Below are positions 8,153 through 19,326 of a stretch of DNA of 63,983 nt, one piece after another (the stretch's first letter is position 1; each line of letters starts with the position of its first letter). The translations under genes and the position numbers were made by a program. The stretch covers positions 158,344-222,326 of the forward strand of contig PLCS01000001.1 in the NCBI GenBank assembly GCA_003134855.1. Direction: 5' to 3'. The notes under the pieces were generated by a model. The model saw only the letters and a program-made list of their open reading frames with translations. It was not told the DNA's origin and searched no databases. Origin of the DNA: Acidobacteriaceae bacterium (lineage in GTDB: Bacteria; Acidobacteriota; Terriglobia; Terriglobales; Acidobacteriaceae).

Positions 8153-10198
8153 TCAATTCGCAGCCGCGCCCGGAGATTTAACCAGCACCAACTGCTGCTG
8201 GTCGCTGGCGGCGATCTTCTGGTAATAGTCGCGCAGGGCCGGGTACTCCTTGGCTTCGAGCAGGACGAAGGCGCGCTGGAAGGTGTGGCGAATGTCGATG
8301 GTTCCCGCACCGGGAGCCGTCTTCACCACCAGGGTCGCGTGCTCCGGCCAAGGCAACTGCGCCGGCGTGGGGGCGCTCTCGACGGTGAATCCGGCCGGCA
8401 GATGGTAAACCGCATCATCGATCACCTGCTCGGCGTAGTGAAGATCGACCGCGATCTCGCGCTTCTCCTCGCTGACAAACTGGTGGTGCGCGCCGGTGGA
8501 GAAGAAGAAGCCGGGCAGCAGCAGGCGCTTGCCGGTGGAGCTGCCCATTTGCCCGGAGACCTTGGCGGAGACTGAGAGAAAGCCCTCCGTGGTCTCCAGC
8601 CCCTGAATCTTGTCCACCTCTCCGGTAATTCCCTGCGGCAGCAGATTGCGCAGGGATTCGTTGAGCTGCTTTCTGACCTCATCCGGGTCGGAGGTGAGGT
8701 TGAGCTGGCGCCAATGGAGCGCGGCTGGGCCATTCATCAGAATTTTGACCGTGCCGGTGATCCCGCCTTGAGTATCGACGGTCAGGTCGGCGGCGTGCGC
8801 GGTAATCGCGTCCTTGGTGGCGTTGGGCGGCGTGTAGACCGGCGTTTTGGAGTTCTCCTGAATTCCACCGGCCATAGTATGCGTCCACAGCAACTGGCCG
8901 AAGGGGCAGAGCTTCTGGCCGGGATCGAGATAGATGTCCTTGCCGTCGATGTGCAGCACCACCAGCAGCGAGTCGAGTTGTTGAAGAGAGAGAAAGGAGC
9001 GGTCGAAGATGCGCCTGTTGCGGTCGGCCACCTGGAGGCCGTCCGCATTCAATCCCGCGGCGCGCGCCAGGGCCAGGTAGAGCGCGGCGATTTCGTTGCC
9101 CGAACCGCTCTTCTCGCTCCACACATCTTGCGCCTTCTTCACCTCTTTCTTGAGATGCAACTGCCTGCGCTCTTCTTCGGTCTTGGCGCGTGTAAAGTCG
9201 GTATTGTCCAGTGATTGCACCGCATCGTAGAGCTTGCGCGCCTTGGCATCGGGCGTCGTTGCGCCGGCGGTGATCTGGCTGGCTGCGGCGCGGATATCCC
9301 CGCTCGGAGCGGCAAACTCATTCAACTGCTTCGACCAGCGCTCGGTCTCATTCTGCCAGAAGACATCCGGAGAGTTGTAGATCGACCAATAGAAGTGCAC
9401 ACTATAACGCATCGCCTCATCCGGCGGAGCATCAGCCTCATGAACGAAGGCGGGCACATCCTGGATATCCAGCGTAAAGTCGCCCTTGGGACTCCGCGTC
9501 ACCGTGGTTCCCGCGGGCAGGCGCTGCACGGTTAACAAGTAGCTTGCGGTTTCCCCATTGATTAAATGTGTAACCCCTCCGCCGCCAGGACCGGTTTCCA
9601 GATCGGAGTAAGGGTTCCAATAGAAGTGTTCCTTGTGGATGTAGATCGGTTGTTGCACATCCCATTCGGGAATTGAGCCGGCCAGCATACCGGAGATGAC
9701 ATCCGCATCTTCATCCAATGTGCCGGTGACCTTTCCGCCGGTCAGCGGAAGGCTCCACTTGTACTCCAGGATGCTGCCCACCTCGACGCTGGGCAGATTG
9801 AAGACCGAGACTTTCACATTGAACTTGTTGGTCTTGACGACCAGCAGGTCGCTGGCTTTGCCCACCAGCGGAATGACCGTGCCGTCGGAGTGGATGGTGC
9901 GACCCTCGATGATCGGCGGATCGGAGTATCCAGCGATGTAGGGAACCTCGACGGTGGCATACTCCTTGCCCTTCTCGGTGAGCACCTTGATCCGCGCGTA
10001 TTCACCGACGTAATGGCTGTGGTTGTCGGCCTCCTCCTGGCGATAGAGAAAGACCGCCGGAGCGCCCGGAGCCTTGGGGTCCGAGGTCATCTGCAGCTCT
10101 TCTTTGGTGGGTTGCTGAAACTTCTGCGCCGCGCCCGCCAGCGGCAAAGACAAGGCTGCCAGCGTCAGAGCCGCGCCTGCACAAAGGTGAATACGCAT
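8153..10198 (-). CDS. Secreted DUF3857/transglutaminase-like protein
   Basis: A protein of about 681 residues with a Sec signal peptide (MRIHLCAGAALTLAALS up to about residue 23). A DUF3857-type beta domain follows, then a transglutaminase-like core at about 270-400 and a beta-rich C-terminus. It is probably periplasmic. In the transglutaminase-like core the usual catalytic Cys motif (GDCKD or similar) is replaced by SGSGNEIAALYLALARAAG, so the Cys is missing, while the later His/Asp region (VVLHIDGKDIYLDPG) remains. That argues for a binding rather than an enzymatic role. Start chosen at ATG 10198, with AAGGAAGG upstream; the longer in-frame extension reads through the upstream terminator and is unlikely. 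Confidence 0.78.
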   Translation of the reverse strand: MRIHLCAGAALTLAALSLPLAGAAQKFQQPTKEELQMTSDPKAPGAPAVFLYRQEEADNHSHYVGEYARIKVLTEKGKEYATVEVPYIAGYSDPPIIEGRTIHSDGTVIPLVGKASDLLVVKTNKFNVKVSVFNLPSVEVGSILEYKWSLPLTGGKVTGTLDEDADVISGMLAGSIPEWDVQQPIYIHKEHFYWNPYSDLETGPGGGGVTHLINGETASYLLTVQRLPAGTTVTRSPKGDFTLDIQDVPAFVHEADAPPDEAMRYSVHFYWSIYNSPDVFWQNETERWSKQLNEFAAPSGDIRAAASQITAGATTPDAKARKLYDAVQSLDNTDFTRAKTEEERRQLHLKKEVKKAQDVWSEKSGSGNEIAALYLALARAAGLNADGLQVADRNRRIFDRSFLSLQQLDSLLVVLHIDGKDIYLDPGQKLCPFGQLLWTHTMAGGIQENSKTPVYTPPNATKDAITAHAADLTVDTQGGITGTVKILMNGPAALHWRQLNLTSDPDEVRKQLNESLRNLLPQGITGEVDKIQGLETTEGFLSVSAKVSGQMGSSTGKRLLLPGFFFSTGAHHQFVSEEKREIAVDLHYAEQVIDDAVYHLPAGFTVESAPTPAQLPWPEHATLVVKTAPGAGTIDIRHTFQRAFVLLEAKEYPALRDYYQKIAASDQQQLVLVKSPGAAAN

Positions 10199-10315
10199 AA
10201 AAACCTTCCTTCTCCGCACGGGTGACCGCGCAATAAACCGCAAAAGAGTGAACCGCAAAAAGGAGTATTGATGTCGCCAGCCATCATAGACCCAACCAGC
10301 CTTGCCTGGCCAGCG

Positions 10316-10363
10316 CAAAACAAAGCGGCCCCACGCGAGATTGCGTGGGGCCGCTTTGTTTTG
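10316..10363. terminator. Strong bidirectional terminator hairpin
   Basis: A perfect 21-bp inverted repeat (10316-10336 with 10343-10363) with a 6-base loop, a GC-rich core GCGGCCCCACGC, and A-rich/T-rich outer ends on both strands. It lies just downstream of the pyrophosphatase stop and upstream of the DUF3857 gene, so it should end the pyrophosphatase transcript. Confidence 0.85.
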
Positions 10364-10400
10364 GTTGTCGGCCTGACAGGAGCGGTTTACAAGACAGGAA

Positions 10401-12959
<2,559 letters not shown>

Positions 12960-13157
12960 AATTCCTCCAAGCAGAAATTTAGATGGTTGATCACGAACGG
13001 AACCGGAAAAACGCTACGAAAATTTCCGGGAAAGGGTCATATGAAGGCTATCACCCGAAAGAAACACTGTCGAGTGATTGCAGTCACAGCGGTGCCGATG
13101 AGGCTTCCGGGAGCGGGAACACTGTCCAAATCGGCAGCGCCGGGGGGTACTGTCCAG

Positions 13158-14747
13158 CTACTCGACATTGATGTCTATCTTGTCGCCGGGGAGCGGGATT
13201 TGCAGGTTCTGCCGGTCGGGGCTGCGCATCTGGCCGCCGGCGAGCGGGTGCAACTTGAAGAGCACCAGGAGGTTGCGATCCGTGTCGTCGAAGGCGCGGA
13301 AGGAGGCCGCCTGTTCAAGTGAATAGTGCGTGTGAATGTCTTCGAGTGTGCCGGGGTCGAGGTCGTTCCAGGCGGCGAACCAACCGGGCTGGTAGCGGGC
13401 CAGCTTGGAGGCCAGGTCTTGCGTGCCGAAGTCGTCGCACAAGGCGGGCAGGCGGGTGATCAGCGTGATCTCGTCGCCGCTGGACGAGACCAGCAGCCGC
13501 TTGCCGTTGGGGTGGGCGTCAATGTACTGGGTGAGCCTCTGGGCCGCATCGACAAAGGTGTACTCCGGATGGGCGGCGTAGCTCAAGGTCTGGAGGCCGT
13601 TGAAGGCTGCGGCCAGAACGACGAGCGCGACCACGGCCCAGCCGAGAATGCGTTGTGGGGAGCGGGGTGGCCGAGTATCGTTGGGCGTATCCAGCAGCGC
13701 CCCAGCCCCCTTCGCCACCACGAAGAAGCAGAAGAAGGCTGCCACGGCAAAGTAGCGGGGCTGGGGATGGTTCTGGCAGGCCATGAAGAAGAGGGTGCCG
13801 GCGACGGCCAGGACGGAGGCGCCGAAGACCGGGTCGAGCAGCAGCTTGCGAACCCCGGCGTTCCACCATGCCAGGGCCGCGCCCAATACGATCAGTCCGG
13901 CTAGCGGAATCAGAATTTGGTCCACCCATAGTCCGCCGTGGAAGGACCACCATAAGCTGACGAACGGCCAATAAAACTCCCTGGGCTTGATGAATTGATT
14001 CGACGAGAAGAGATATTTGTAGTCGGCGAAGAAACCCAAGTGGATGACCAGCGCCATCCATAGGCCAAAGGAGACGGCAAAGGCGAAAGCCGCGGACAAG
14101 AGGCAGCGCGCAGCCAAGCGGATGTCGCGCCGGAGCGGCGCGGCCATCGCCCAGATCAACGCCGGCAGTAGAAAGACGGCGGTGGTCTTGGTGAGCACCA
14201 TCAGCGTGAAGAGCAGGCCGATGGTGGCCGATGCGGCCAGTGGGCGGCGCAGACGGGGCAAACGGAGAGCGAGATTCAGCGCCGTCAGCGTGAAGGTCAT
14301 CATCAGCGGCTCCAGAATAGCCAGCCGGCTGAAGCAATAGAGAAAGGGGCTGGTAACGATCAACGTCACAGCCAGCAGCGCCGTCCAGTGCGGCCCACTC
14401 GCCCGGAGCAGCAGGTAACTCAACAGCAGGCTGCAAAAGAAGAATGCGACGGCCAGCCCACGCGCCGCCTGGACGGTAACCCCGGTAAAAAAGAAGAGCA
14501 CCCACTCGAGGAACGGCCATACCGGCAAGGCAGGAGCGGGGTTAAGGTCTCCCGCGAGATGCCAGCTGCCGAAGAGGTGGGCGCGGATGGCGGCGTTGCC
14601 GTACCAGCCCTCGTCGGTGTACTTGGCCCAGTCGCCGGTCCACGGCGTGTGGTCGGGAAAGTCGGCGCTGAGATGAAAGGCGTGCAGCAGGGCAAAGCAG
14701 CCGATGAAGAGTAGCCAGAGGGCGTAGAGCCAGCGCTTATGCGGCAT
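13158..14747 (-). CDS. GT39-like integral-membrane glycosyltransferase
   Basis: A 529-residue polytopic membrane protein of the ArnT/PMT (GT39, GT-C fold) type. After the first transmembrane segment, the periplasmic loop contains DHTPWTGDWAKYTDEGWYGNAA, which carries acidic residues in the place expected for the catalytic loop of lipid-linked sugar transferases. About 10 further hydrophobic segments follow, then a soluble C-terminal domain of about 130 residues. It likely moves a sugar from a polyprenyl-phosphate carrier to a lipid, glycan or protein in the periplasm. Start taken at ATG 14747 because the hydrophobic N-terminus begins there. Acceptor unknown. Confidence 0.75.
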   Translation of the reverse strand: MPHKRWLYALWLLFIGCFALLHAFHLSADFPDHTPWTGDWAKYTDEGWYGNAAIRAHLFGSWHLAGDLNPAPALPVWPFLEWVLFFFTGVTVQAARGLAVAFFFCSLLLSYLLLRASGPHWTALLAVTLIVTSPFLYCFSRLAILEPLMMTFTLTALNLALRLPRLRRPLAASATIGLLFTLMVLTKTTAVFLLPALIWAMAAPLRRDIRLAARCLLSAAFAFAVSFGLWMALVIHLGFFADYKYLFSSNQFIKPREFYWPFVSLWWSFHGGLWVDQILIPLAGLIVLGAALAWWNAGVRKLLLDPVFGASVLAVAGTLFFMACQNHPQPRYFAVAAFFCFFVVAKGAGALLDTPNDTRPPRSPQRILGWAVVALVVLAAAFNGLQTLSYAAHPEYTFVDAAQRLTQYIDAHPNGKRLLVSSSGDEITLITRLPALCDDFGTQDLASKLARYQPGWFAAWNDLDPGTLEDIHTHYSLEQAASFRAFDDTDRNLLVLFKLHPLAGGQMRSPDRQNLQIPLPGDKIDINVE

Positions 14748-14902
14748 CGTCAAAGTCTGTTTCTCCGCGTGAATCTCACGCTCAGGGTCTGCTCTCCGCG
14801 AGGCGGCTCGAGCGAGCATCCCCGTGCGGGGAAGATCCGCGGAACGGGAAGGAACAACGCCTCGGAGGAGATGCTCCGAGTATAGCGCGGCTGAAGCGCG
14901 GC

Positions 14903-15298
14903 TTACAGTAGCCCGCCCCGTCCGGCGAGGCGGCGCGAGAGGAGCCAAGAGAGCAGCGTGACGCCCAAAGCCAGCGCCACCCAGCCAGCCTGCTCGACGG
15001 GAACAACGAGGGCGGCGGGTAGAGGCGGCAGGGGGAGAGTAGGCGAGTTCAGCGCGGGCAGACCTTGGCGGAGCAGTTCGACCGCGCCCCAGGCGAAGAC
15101 TCCAGAGGTCGCCAAAATGCCGGGGAGGGCCCGCTTCCACGGAAAAGGGATGGGCGGCGGGGCAACGGCCTCTTCCTGCACGCTCTCCATGACCGAGCCG
15201 AGGAAGCCCGAAGAGGGAATCAGCTCTTCTTCGCTGGCCAGGATGGCTTCAATCTTCGCGTCGAGCATCGCGTTGTGATCGATCTTGGCTTGATTCAT
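14903..15298 (-). CDS. Small membrane protein, probable anti-sigma partner
   Basis: A 131-residue protein: a soluble acidic N-terminus (about 1-55), a hydrophobic segment near 57-76, a Pro-rich stretch (PTLPLPPLPAAL), and a second hydrophobic segment near 105-120, ending in RRLAGRGG. Its ATG overlaps the sigma-factor stop by four bases (ATGA), so the two are translationally coupled. That arrangement, and the two-segment membrane layout, suggest it holds the ECF sigma factor at the membrane. I see no clear zinc-binding HxxxCxxC anti-sigma motif, so the role is inferred from context. Confidence 0.6.
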   Translation of the reverse strand: MNQAKIDHNAMLDAKIEAILASEEELIPSSGFLGSVMESVQEEAVAPPPIPFPWKRALPGILATSGVFAWGAVELLRQGLPALNSPTLPLPPLPAALVVPVEQAGWVALALGVTLLSWLLSRRLAGRGGLL

Positions 15299-15960
15299 CT
15301 TGCGGCCTCCTTTCCTGTCTCTTGAACGATCTCATTGTTACAACAATCCGGGTGCCCCACCCTCGCCGCGTTTTTGTTTCTGCGGCCAGTGTGGGAGTCC
15401 TTGTCCAGTTGCGGGAAGCGCTCTCGCAACAAAGCCCGCGCTCTGGATAGGCGGGCCTTCAGGGTTCCTTCGGGCAGCCCCATCGTCGCGGCGGCGGCGG
15501 CCACGTCCATCTCATGAAAATAGAACAAAACGACCGGCTCGCGATAGCGCATCGGCAGAGCCAGCACAGCGCGCCTGACTGCCTCGCTGCTCAATTTTAC
15601 CGCCAGTTCGCCGTGTTGCGATGCGGGGCCGGAGGGTTCGGGGGCGGCGTCCAAAGGCAGCGTCTCGGTGGGAAAGCGCTTCAACTCGGAGCGATAGACG
15701 TTGGCGGCCAGGGCGAAGAGCCAGGTGGAAAAGCTGCCCTCGCGCCGCCACTGGGCCAAGCCTCGCCAGGCGCGCAGAAAGGCCTCCTGGGCCATCTCCT
15801 CGGCGCGCCCCCGGTCACGCGAGTAGCGCCAGGCCATATTGACCAGCGGCGCCTGCCAGCGGCGGACGATCCCCTCGAAGGCCCGCACGTCCCCAGCCAG
15901 AACGAGGGCAACGTCGGCCAGGTCCAACTCTTGCGCGGCGCTGGGATGGAATGTAGTCAA
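15295..15960 (-). CDS. ECF-family RNA polymerase sigma factor
   Basis: A 221-residue ECF sigma factor. Region 2 contains FEGIVRRWQAPLVNMAWRYSRDRGRAEEMAQEAFLRAW and the WLFALAANVYRSELKR segment. Region 4 has ALPMRYREPVVLFYFHEM and AAAATMGLPEGTLKARLSRARALL, the -35-reading helix-turn-helix. The last 35 or so residues (DSHTGRRNKNAARVGHP and on) are Asn/Lys/Arg-rich and encoded by a REP-like palindrome, so the tail was probably added by that element. It directs transcription in response to a signal likely relayed by the overlapping downstream membrane gene. Confidence 0.9.
   Translation of the reverse strand: MTTFHPSAAQELDLADVALVLAGDVRAFEGIVRRWQAPLVNMAWRYSRDRGRAEEMAQEAFLRAWRGLAQWRREGSFSTWLFALAANVYRSELKRFPTETLPLDAAPEPSGPASQHGELAVKLSSEAVRRAVLALPMRYREPVVLFYFHEMDVAAAAATMGLPEGTLKARLSRARALLRERFPQLDKDSHTGRRNKNAARVGHPDCCNNEIVQETGKEAAR
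15351..15400. repeat. REP-like palindrome, copy 1 (inside sigma gene)
   Basis: A 50-base imperfect palindrome from GGTGCCCCACCC to GTGTGGGAGTCC. It is closely similar to the reverse complement of 16574-16624. It overlaps the 3' end of the ECF sigma gene and supplies codons for its tail. Confidence 0.65.
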
Positions 15961-16117
15961 TACAAAGCCTCATCAAACTGTGGGACTGCGGCTCCGGCCT
16001 GCCGGTTGCATTTTGTTGCAACAAGAAAAACTCCGAGAAAATGCAACCACAATCCTCCGCTCTCTGTCCCACCGGATGCAAGCAAGAAACTCGCAACATC
16101 TCAAACAGGAGGATTTT

Positions 16118-16558
16118 ATGACATCTCTAGCATTTTTGCTTTTTAGTGGCCCCTTTGGCCTTGAGGGCACGGGTCAATGGATCTTTCTCTCCATCGGCGC
16201 GATCTGCCTCTTTGCGATCTTCCTTCCCACCATGACCTGGATCGACAAGCAGCACAAGGAGCGCGAGGCCTTTTACAAGGCCGAGACGATCCGGCGCGTG
16301 GCCGAATCCTCCGGCGAAGGCGCCAAGGCAGCCCTCGAACTGCTCAAGGCGCAGAGCCGGTTTGAGCGGCAGAAGGGGCGCGAAGGGATGAAGATCGGCG
16401 GCATCATCTGCATCGCCGTCGGCGCGGCGATGGTGATCTTCTTGAAGGTGCTAACTGCCACGGATCCAGACGCTCCCTACTTGGTCGGCCTGATCCCCGC
16501 TTTTGTGGGCGTGGCTCTGTTGGTTTATGTCTACTTTATGGCCGCGCCTTTGGAGTAG
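16118..16558 (+). CDS. DUF6249-like small membrane protein
   Basis: A 146-residue protein: an N-terminal hydrophobic segment (about 19-37), a charged helical stretch WIDKQHKEREAFYKAETIRRVAE through KAQSRFERQKGREG (about 40-90), and two C-terminal hydrophobic segments (about 93-110 and 120-140). This matches the DUF6249 layout often found beside ECF sigma/anti-sigma pairs, here divergent from the sigma gene. The start at 16118 has a near-perfect RBS, AGGAGG, 7-8 bases upstream. It might be under control of the adjacent sigma factor. Function unknown. Confidence 0.75.
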   Translation: MTSLAFLLFSGPFGLEGTGQWIFLSIGAICLFAIFLPTMTWIDKQHKEREAFYKAETIRRVAESSGEGAKAALELLKAQSRFERQKGREGMKIGGIICIAVGAAMVIFLKVLTATDPDAPYLVGLIPAFVGVALLVYVYFMAAPLE

Positions 16559-16573
16559 CGGACGGGGATTTGC

Positions 16574-16624
16574 GGTCTCCCACTCTTGCGGCAAAAGCAA
16601 GAACGCCGCAAGGATGGGGTGTCC
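16574..16624. repeat. REP-like palindrome, copy 2
   Basis: The reverse complement of this stretch reads like copy 1 at 15351-15400 (GGACACCCCATCC...GTGGGAGAC). It occupies the gap between the DUF6249 gene and the convergent chromate transporter gene and probably folds into a hairpin that also serves as a terminator. Confidence 0.65.
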
Positions 16625-16630
16625 GAATTG

Positions 16631-17773
16631 TCAGCCAAGCCCGCGCAGCAGGACGCCCAAGCCAGCTCCGCCGAGAATCAGCCAGGTGGCGTTGACCCGG
16701 AAGCGCAGTAGCAGCGCGACGCTCACCAGACCCAGCGCCCAGCTCCAGCCGTCGATGAGCGTGGCGCGGCCCAGTGAAATCGCGACGGCGGCCATCAGGG
16801 CCACGGCGGCGGCATTCACACCGTCGAGGAAGGCCGAGGCCAGTAAGGATTGGCGAATGCGGCCCGCCAGAGCGCCCACCAGTCCGGCCATGAAAAATGA
16901 GGGCAGAAAGATGGCCGCTGTCGCCACTGCGGCGCCAGCCCACCCGTGCAGCAGGTAGCCCAGAAAGGTGGCCGTGGCGAAGACCGGTCCCGGCGTGACC
17001 TGGCCTGCGGTGATGGCGTCGAGCAACTGCGGCGTGGTGATCCAATGCAGGCGGTCCACCAGATCGACTTTTAGAAAAGCCACGAGCACATAGCCGGAGC
17101 CGAAGACGACGACGCCCAGTTTGAGAAAGACCAGGAAGAGCGGCGCCAATCCGGTTGCTCCAACTGCGCCCGCCGCGCCCGCCCCCGCCGTTGCGGGCAG
17201 AGTGGCAAGGCCCATCGCCACGCCGCGCCGGGAACGGGGCCATGCCGCCAGGAGAGCAAGGCCGCCGGCGGCGAGGAGCACGGCTATCGGAGGCGCGCCC
17301 AGCAGCGCGGCGGCAAAACAGGCGAGACCCGCCAAAGCCAGCGGCCAGCGGCGAAAGGCCATGCGGCCCAGCTTCCAGACGGCTTGAACGATGATGGCGA
17401 CCATTACCGGCTTGGCTCCGTAAAGCAGTCCCTGCGCCTGGGGCAGGCTGCCATAGCGCACGTAGGCCCAAGCCAGGGCCAATGTGGCTAGCGAGGCGGG
17501 CAGAATGAAACAGGCGCCCGCGACGGCGAGGCCCACCCAGCCGGCGCGGCGATAACCCAGGGCCATGGCCACCTGGGTGGAGCTGGGGCCGGGCAATAGG
17601 TTGCATGCGCCTACAAGATCAAGGAACTGGGCGCGGCTCATCCATCCCCGCCGCTCGACGGCCTCGCGCTCCATCAGGACAATATGCGCGGCCGGGCCCC
17701 CGAAGGCGGTCAGGCCCAGGCGCAGGAATAGCCGGAGAATCTCACCCGGGGAAGACTTGGCGGTGGAAGCCAT
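16631..17773 (-). CDS. chrA: Chromate transporter family protein (two CHR domains)
   Basis: A 380-residue membrane protein of the CHR superfamily with two fused CHR domains. Each half starts with a similar block: FLRLGLTAFGGPAAHI (about 16-31) in the first and FLKLGVVVFGSGYVLVAFLK (about 216-235) in the second. The first also has LLPGPSSTQVAMALGY and the second TAGQVTPGPVFATATFLGY, the conserved GPG(P)-type motifs. It would export chromate, or another oxyanion, across the inner membrane. No chromate-responsive regulator lies nearby. It converges on the DUF6249 gene. Confidence 0.9.
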   Translation of the reverse strand: MASTAKSSPGEILRLFLRLGLTAFGGPAAHIVLMEREAVERRGWMSRAQFLDLVGACNLLPGPSSTQVAMALGYRRAGWVGLAVAGACFILPASLATLALAWAYVRYGSLPQAQGLLYGAKPVMVAIIVQAVWKLGRMAFRRWPLALAGLACFAAALLGAPPIAVLLAAGGLALLAAWPRSRRGVAMGLATLPATAGAGAAGAVGATGLAPLFLVFLKLGVVVFGSGYVLVAFLKVDLVDRLHWITTPQLLDAITAGQVTPGPVFATATFLGYLLHGWAGAAVATAAIFLPSFFMAGLVGALAGRIRQSLLASAFLDGVNAAAVALMAAVAISLGRATLIDGWSWALGLVSVALLLRFRVNATWLILGGAGLGVLLRGLG

Positions 17774-17888
17774 TCTTTTCTAACCAGCCTCTTGGTTTGG
17801 GAGTTGCCGGGAGCTTGCGGCGCACGAGGGCAGCTGTTGATCTGCGAAGAAACCGCGCTGCGCTGTTCCCGCGCCTCGAAGTCAGAGT

Positions 17889-18362
17889 CTAGCTTCCGCT
17901 CTGGTACCAGCGTCTCCTGCGGCCGATCCGGATGCCGGAGTCGATCACGACGGCCAGCAGGCCGAAGACCATGCACAGGTCGGTGCGCGCCTCGTGGAAA
18001 AAGCTCAGCCAGCCGTAATTGTTGAGCTTGGGAAGCGAGAATGGTCCCAGAGGCCTGCCCAGCAGGACGGGAAACTTGGTTGTGATGAGGGCTGTGAGGA
18101 TGACCGCCAGCAAGGCGAGCGCAGCATCTCCGGCATAGAAGTTCAGCAGGATGGCCGCGCCGCCGCCGATCTCGACGCCGCCCACCAGCGGAGCCAAAAC
18201 CTGGGGGAAGGGCAGGCCGATGGCGGCAAAGCGCCCTGCGCCCATCTCCATGGGCCGGACAAACTTGAGGATGCCTTCCAGCAGGAAGACCAGGCCCACT
18301 ATCACCCGTATGAGGATCATGGGAAGATTTTGGCGCACCACGTCCTCCATTCGCGGCTGCAT
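17889..18362 (-). CDS. DoxX-family membrane protein
   Basis: A DoxX-type protein of about 157 residues with four hydrophobic segments. The N-terminus ILIRVIVGLVFLLEGILKFVRP and the middle FPQVLAPLVGGVEIGGGAAIL are the family hallmarks. The family's function is poorly known; members are linked to thiol/oxidative stress complexes in the inner membrane. The start is uncertain: ATG at 18362 or 18350, neither with a clear RBS. It lies downstream of glutathione peroxidase on the same strand, consistent with a shared redox theme. Confidence 0.8.
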   Translation of the reverse strand: MQPRMEDVVRQNLPMILIRVIVGLVFLLEGILKFVRPMEMGAGRFAAIGLPFPQVLAPLVGGVEIGGGAAILLNFYAGDAALALLAVILTALITTKFPVLLGRPLGPFSLPKLNNYGWLSFFHEARTDLCMVFGLLAVVIDSGIRIGRRRRWYQSGS

Positions 18363-18525
18363 CGAGCGGGGCGGTTGATTTTCAGAACCGGCCTGCTTGC
18401 TTGCCTGATTAGGAAAAGCATACCGCAAGGGCCAAAGACTTGGGGAAAAAAGAGGAGAATTTGCGAACGAATCGGGGAAAGCGGGCTTATACCGGGGAAG
18501 ATGGAGGCCGCGGAAGGCTATCCGG

Positions 18526-19020
18526 TCAGTCGAGCAGGCTCTCGATAGCAGCAGAGAGGGCTTCGGGTTTGGTTGCCGGCGCATAGCGTCCAACGACGTT
18601 GCCTTGGCGGCCAACGAGAAATTTGGTGAAGTTCCACTTGATATTTCCAGAGCCGAGGATGCCGCGCTTGGCATTTTTCAGGTAGCGGTAAAGGGGGTGG
18701 GCCTGGGGTCCGTTGACATCGATTTTGGCGAAGAGGGGAAAGCTGACGCCGAAATTCTTCTCGCAAAAGGCGCCGATTTCGGCCTCCGAGCCGGATTCCT
18801 GCGCGCCGAACTGGTTGCAAGGGAAACCCAGCACGGCGAATCCGCGTTCTTTGTAGGTGCGGTAAAGCAGCTCCAGAGCAGCGTACTGGGGGGTAAAGCC
18901 GCATTTGCTGGCGGTGTTGACGATCAGCAGAACCTGACCATGAAACTGGTCCAGGCCGATCGTGCTGCCGTCCAGCAGTGTGGCGGAAAACTCATAAACC
19001 GTCTCCGTGGAGTTCTTCAT
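18526..19020 (-). CDS. Glutathione peroxidase family protein
   Basis: A 164-residue thioredoxin-fold peroxidase. The active-site tetrad is visible: Cys40 in NTASKCGFT (Cys rather than selenocysteine), Gln70 in GFPCNQFGAQE, and the Trp-Asn pair in IKWNFTKFLV. It reduces hydroperoxides in the cytoplasm or periplasm; no signal peptide is present. Bacterial Cys-type members often use thioredoxin rather than glutathione. It is divergent from bamA and upstream of the DoxX gene. Confidence 0.93.
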   Translation of the reverse strand: MKNSTETVYEFSATLLDGSTIGLDQFHGQVLLIVNTASKCGFTPQYAALELLYRTYKERGFAVLGFPCNQFGAQESGSEAEIGAFCEKNFGVSFPLFAKIDVNGPQAHPLYRYLKNAKRGILGSGNIKWNFTKFLVGRQGNVVGRYAPATKPEALSAAIESLLD

Positions 19021-19326
19021 CGGGAAATGCCTCTATATGGTTGGATGTCCTGTTCGCTCATCCTGCGTCTAAAAATCATGTTGCGCTAGCCGGCGGGAGG
19101 AAAAAGCCTCCCAACCCGCTGGAGTCCGTTAAACTGTGGATGGGTTCCTAATCGAATCCGGCCCTCGTCCGAAGGCGGCAAGCACGGCAGGGATTTCCGG
19201 GAAAGACACGGTTTCCGAGCCGAGGCGCGGCCCGGCGGTTTGGGCGGGGTGGCCGCGGTCCAATATAATCATTCTTTCCTTGATGCAGCATCAGATTTCA
19301 GCAGTGAGGGTGGCGATATTTTTCCC
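19021..19326 (+). promoter_or_regulatory. bamA leader region with TATAAT and a 15-codon mini-ORF
   Basis: Between glutathione peroxidase and bamA. A perfect TATAAT lies at 19264-19269; no good -35 is seen 17 bases upstream. An ATG at 19283 opens a 15-codon reading frame (MQHQISAVRVAIFFP) whose TGA (19328-19330) overlaps the GTG proposed as the bamA start (19327), so bamA may be translationally coupled to a leader peptide. Inference only. Confidence 0.45.
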
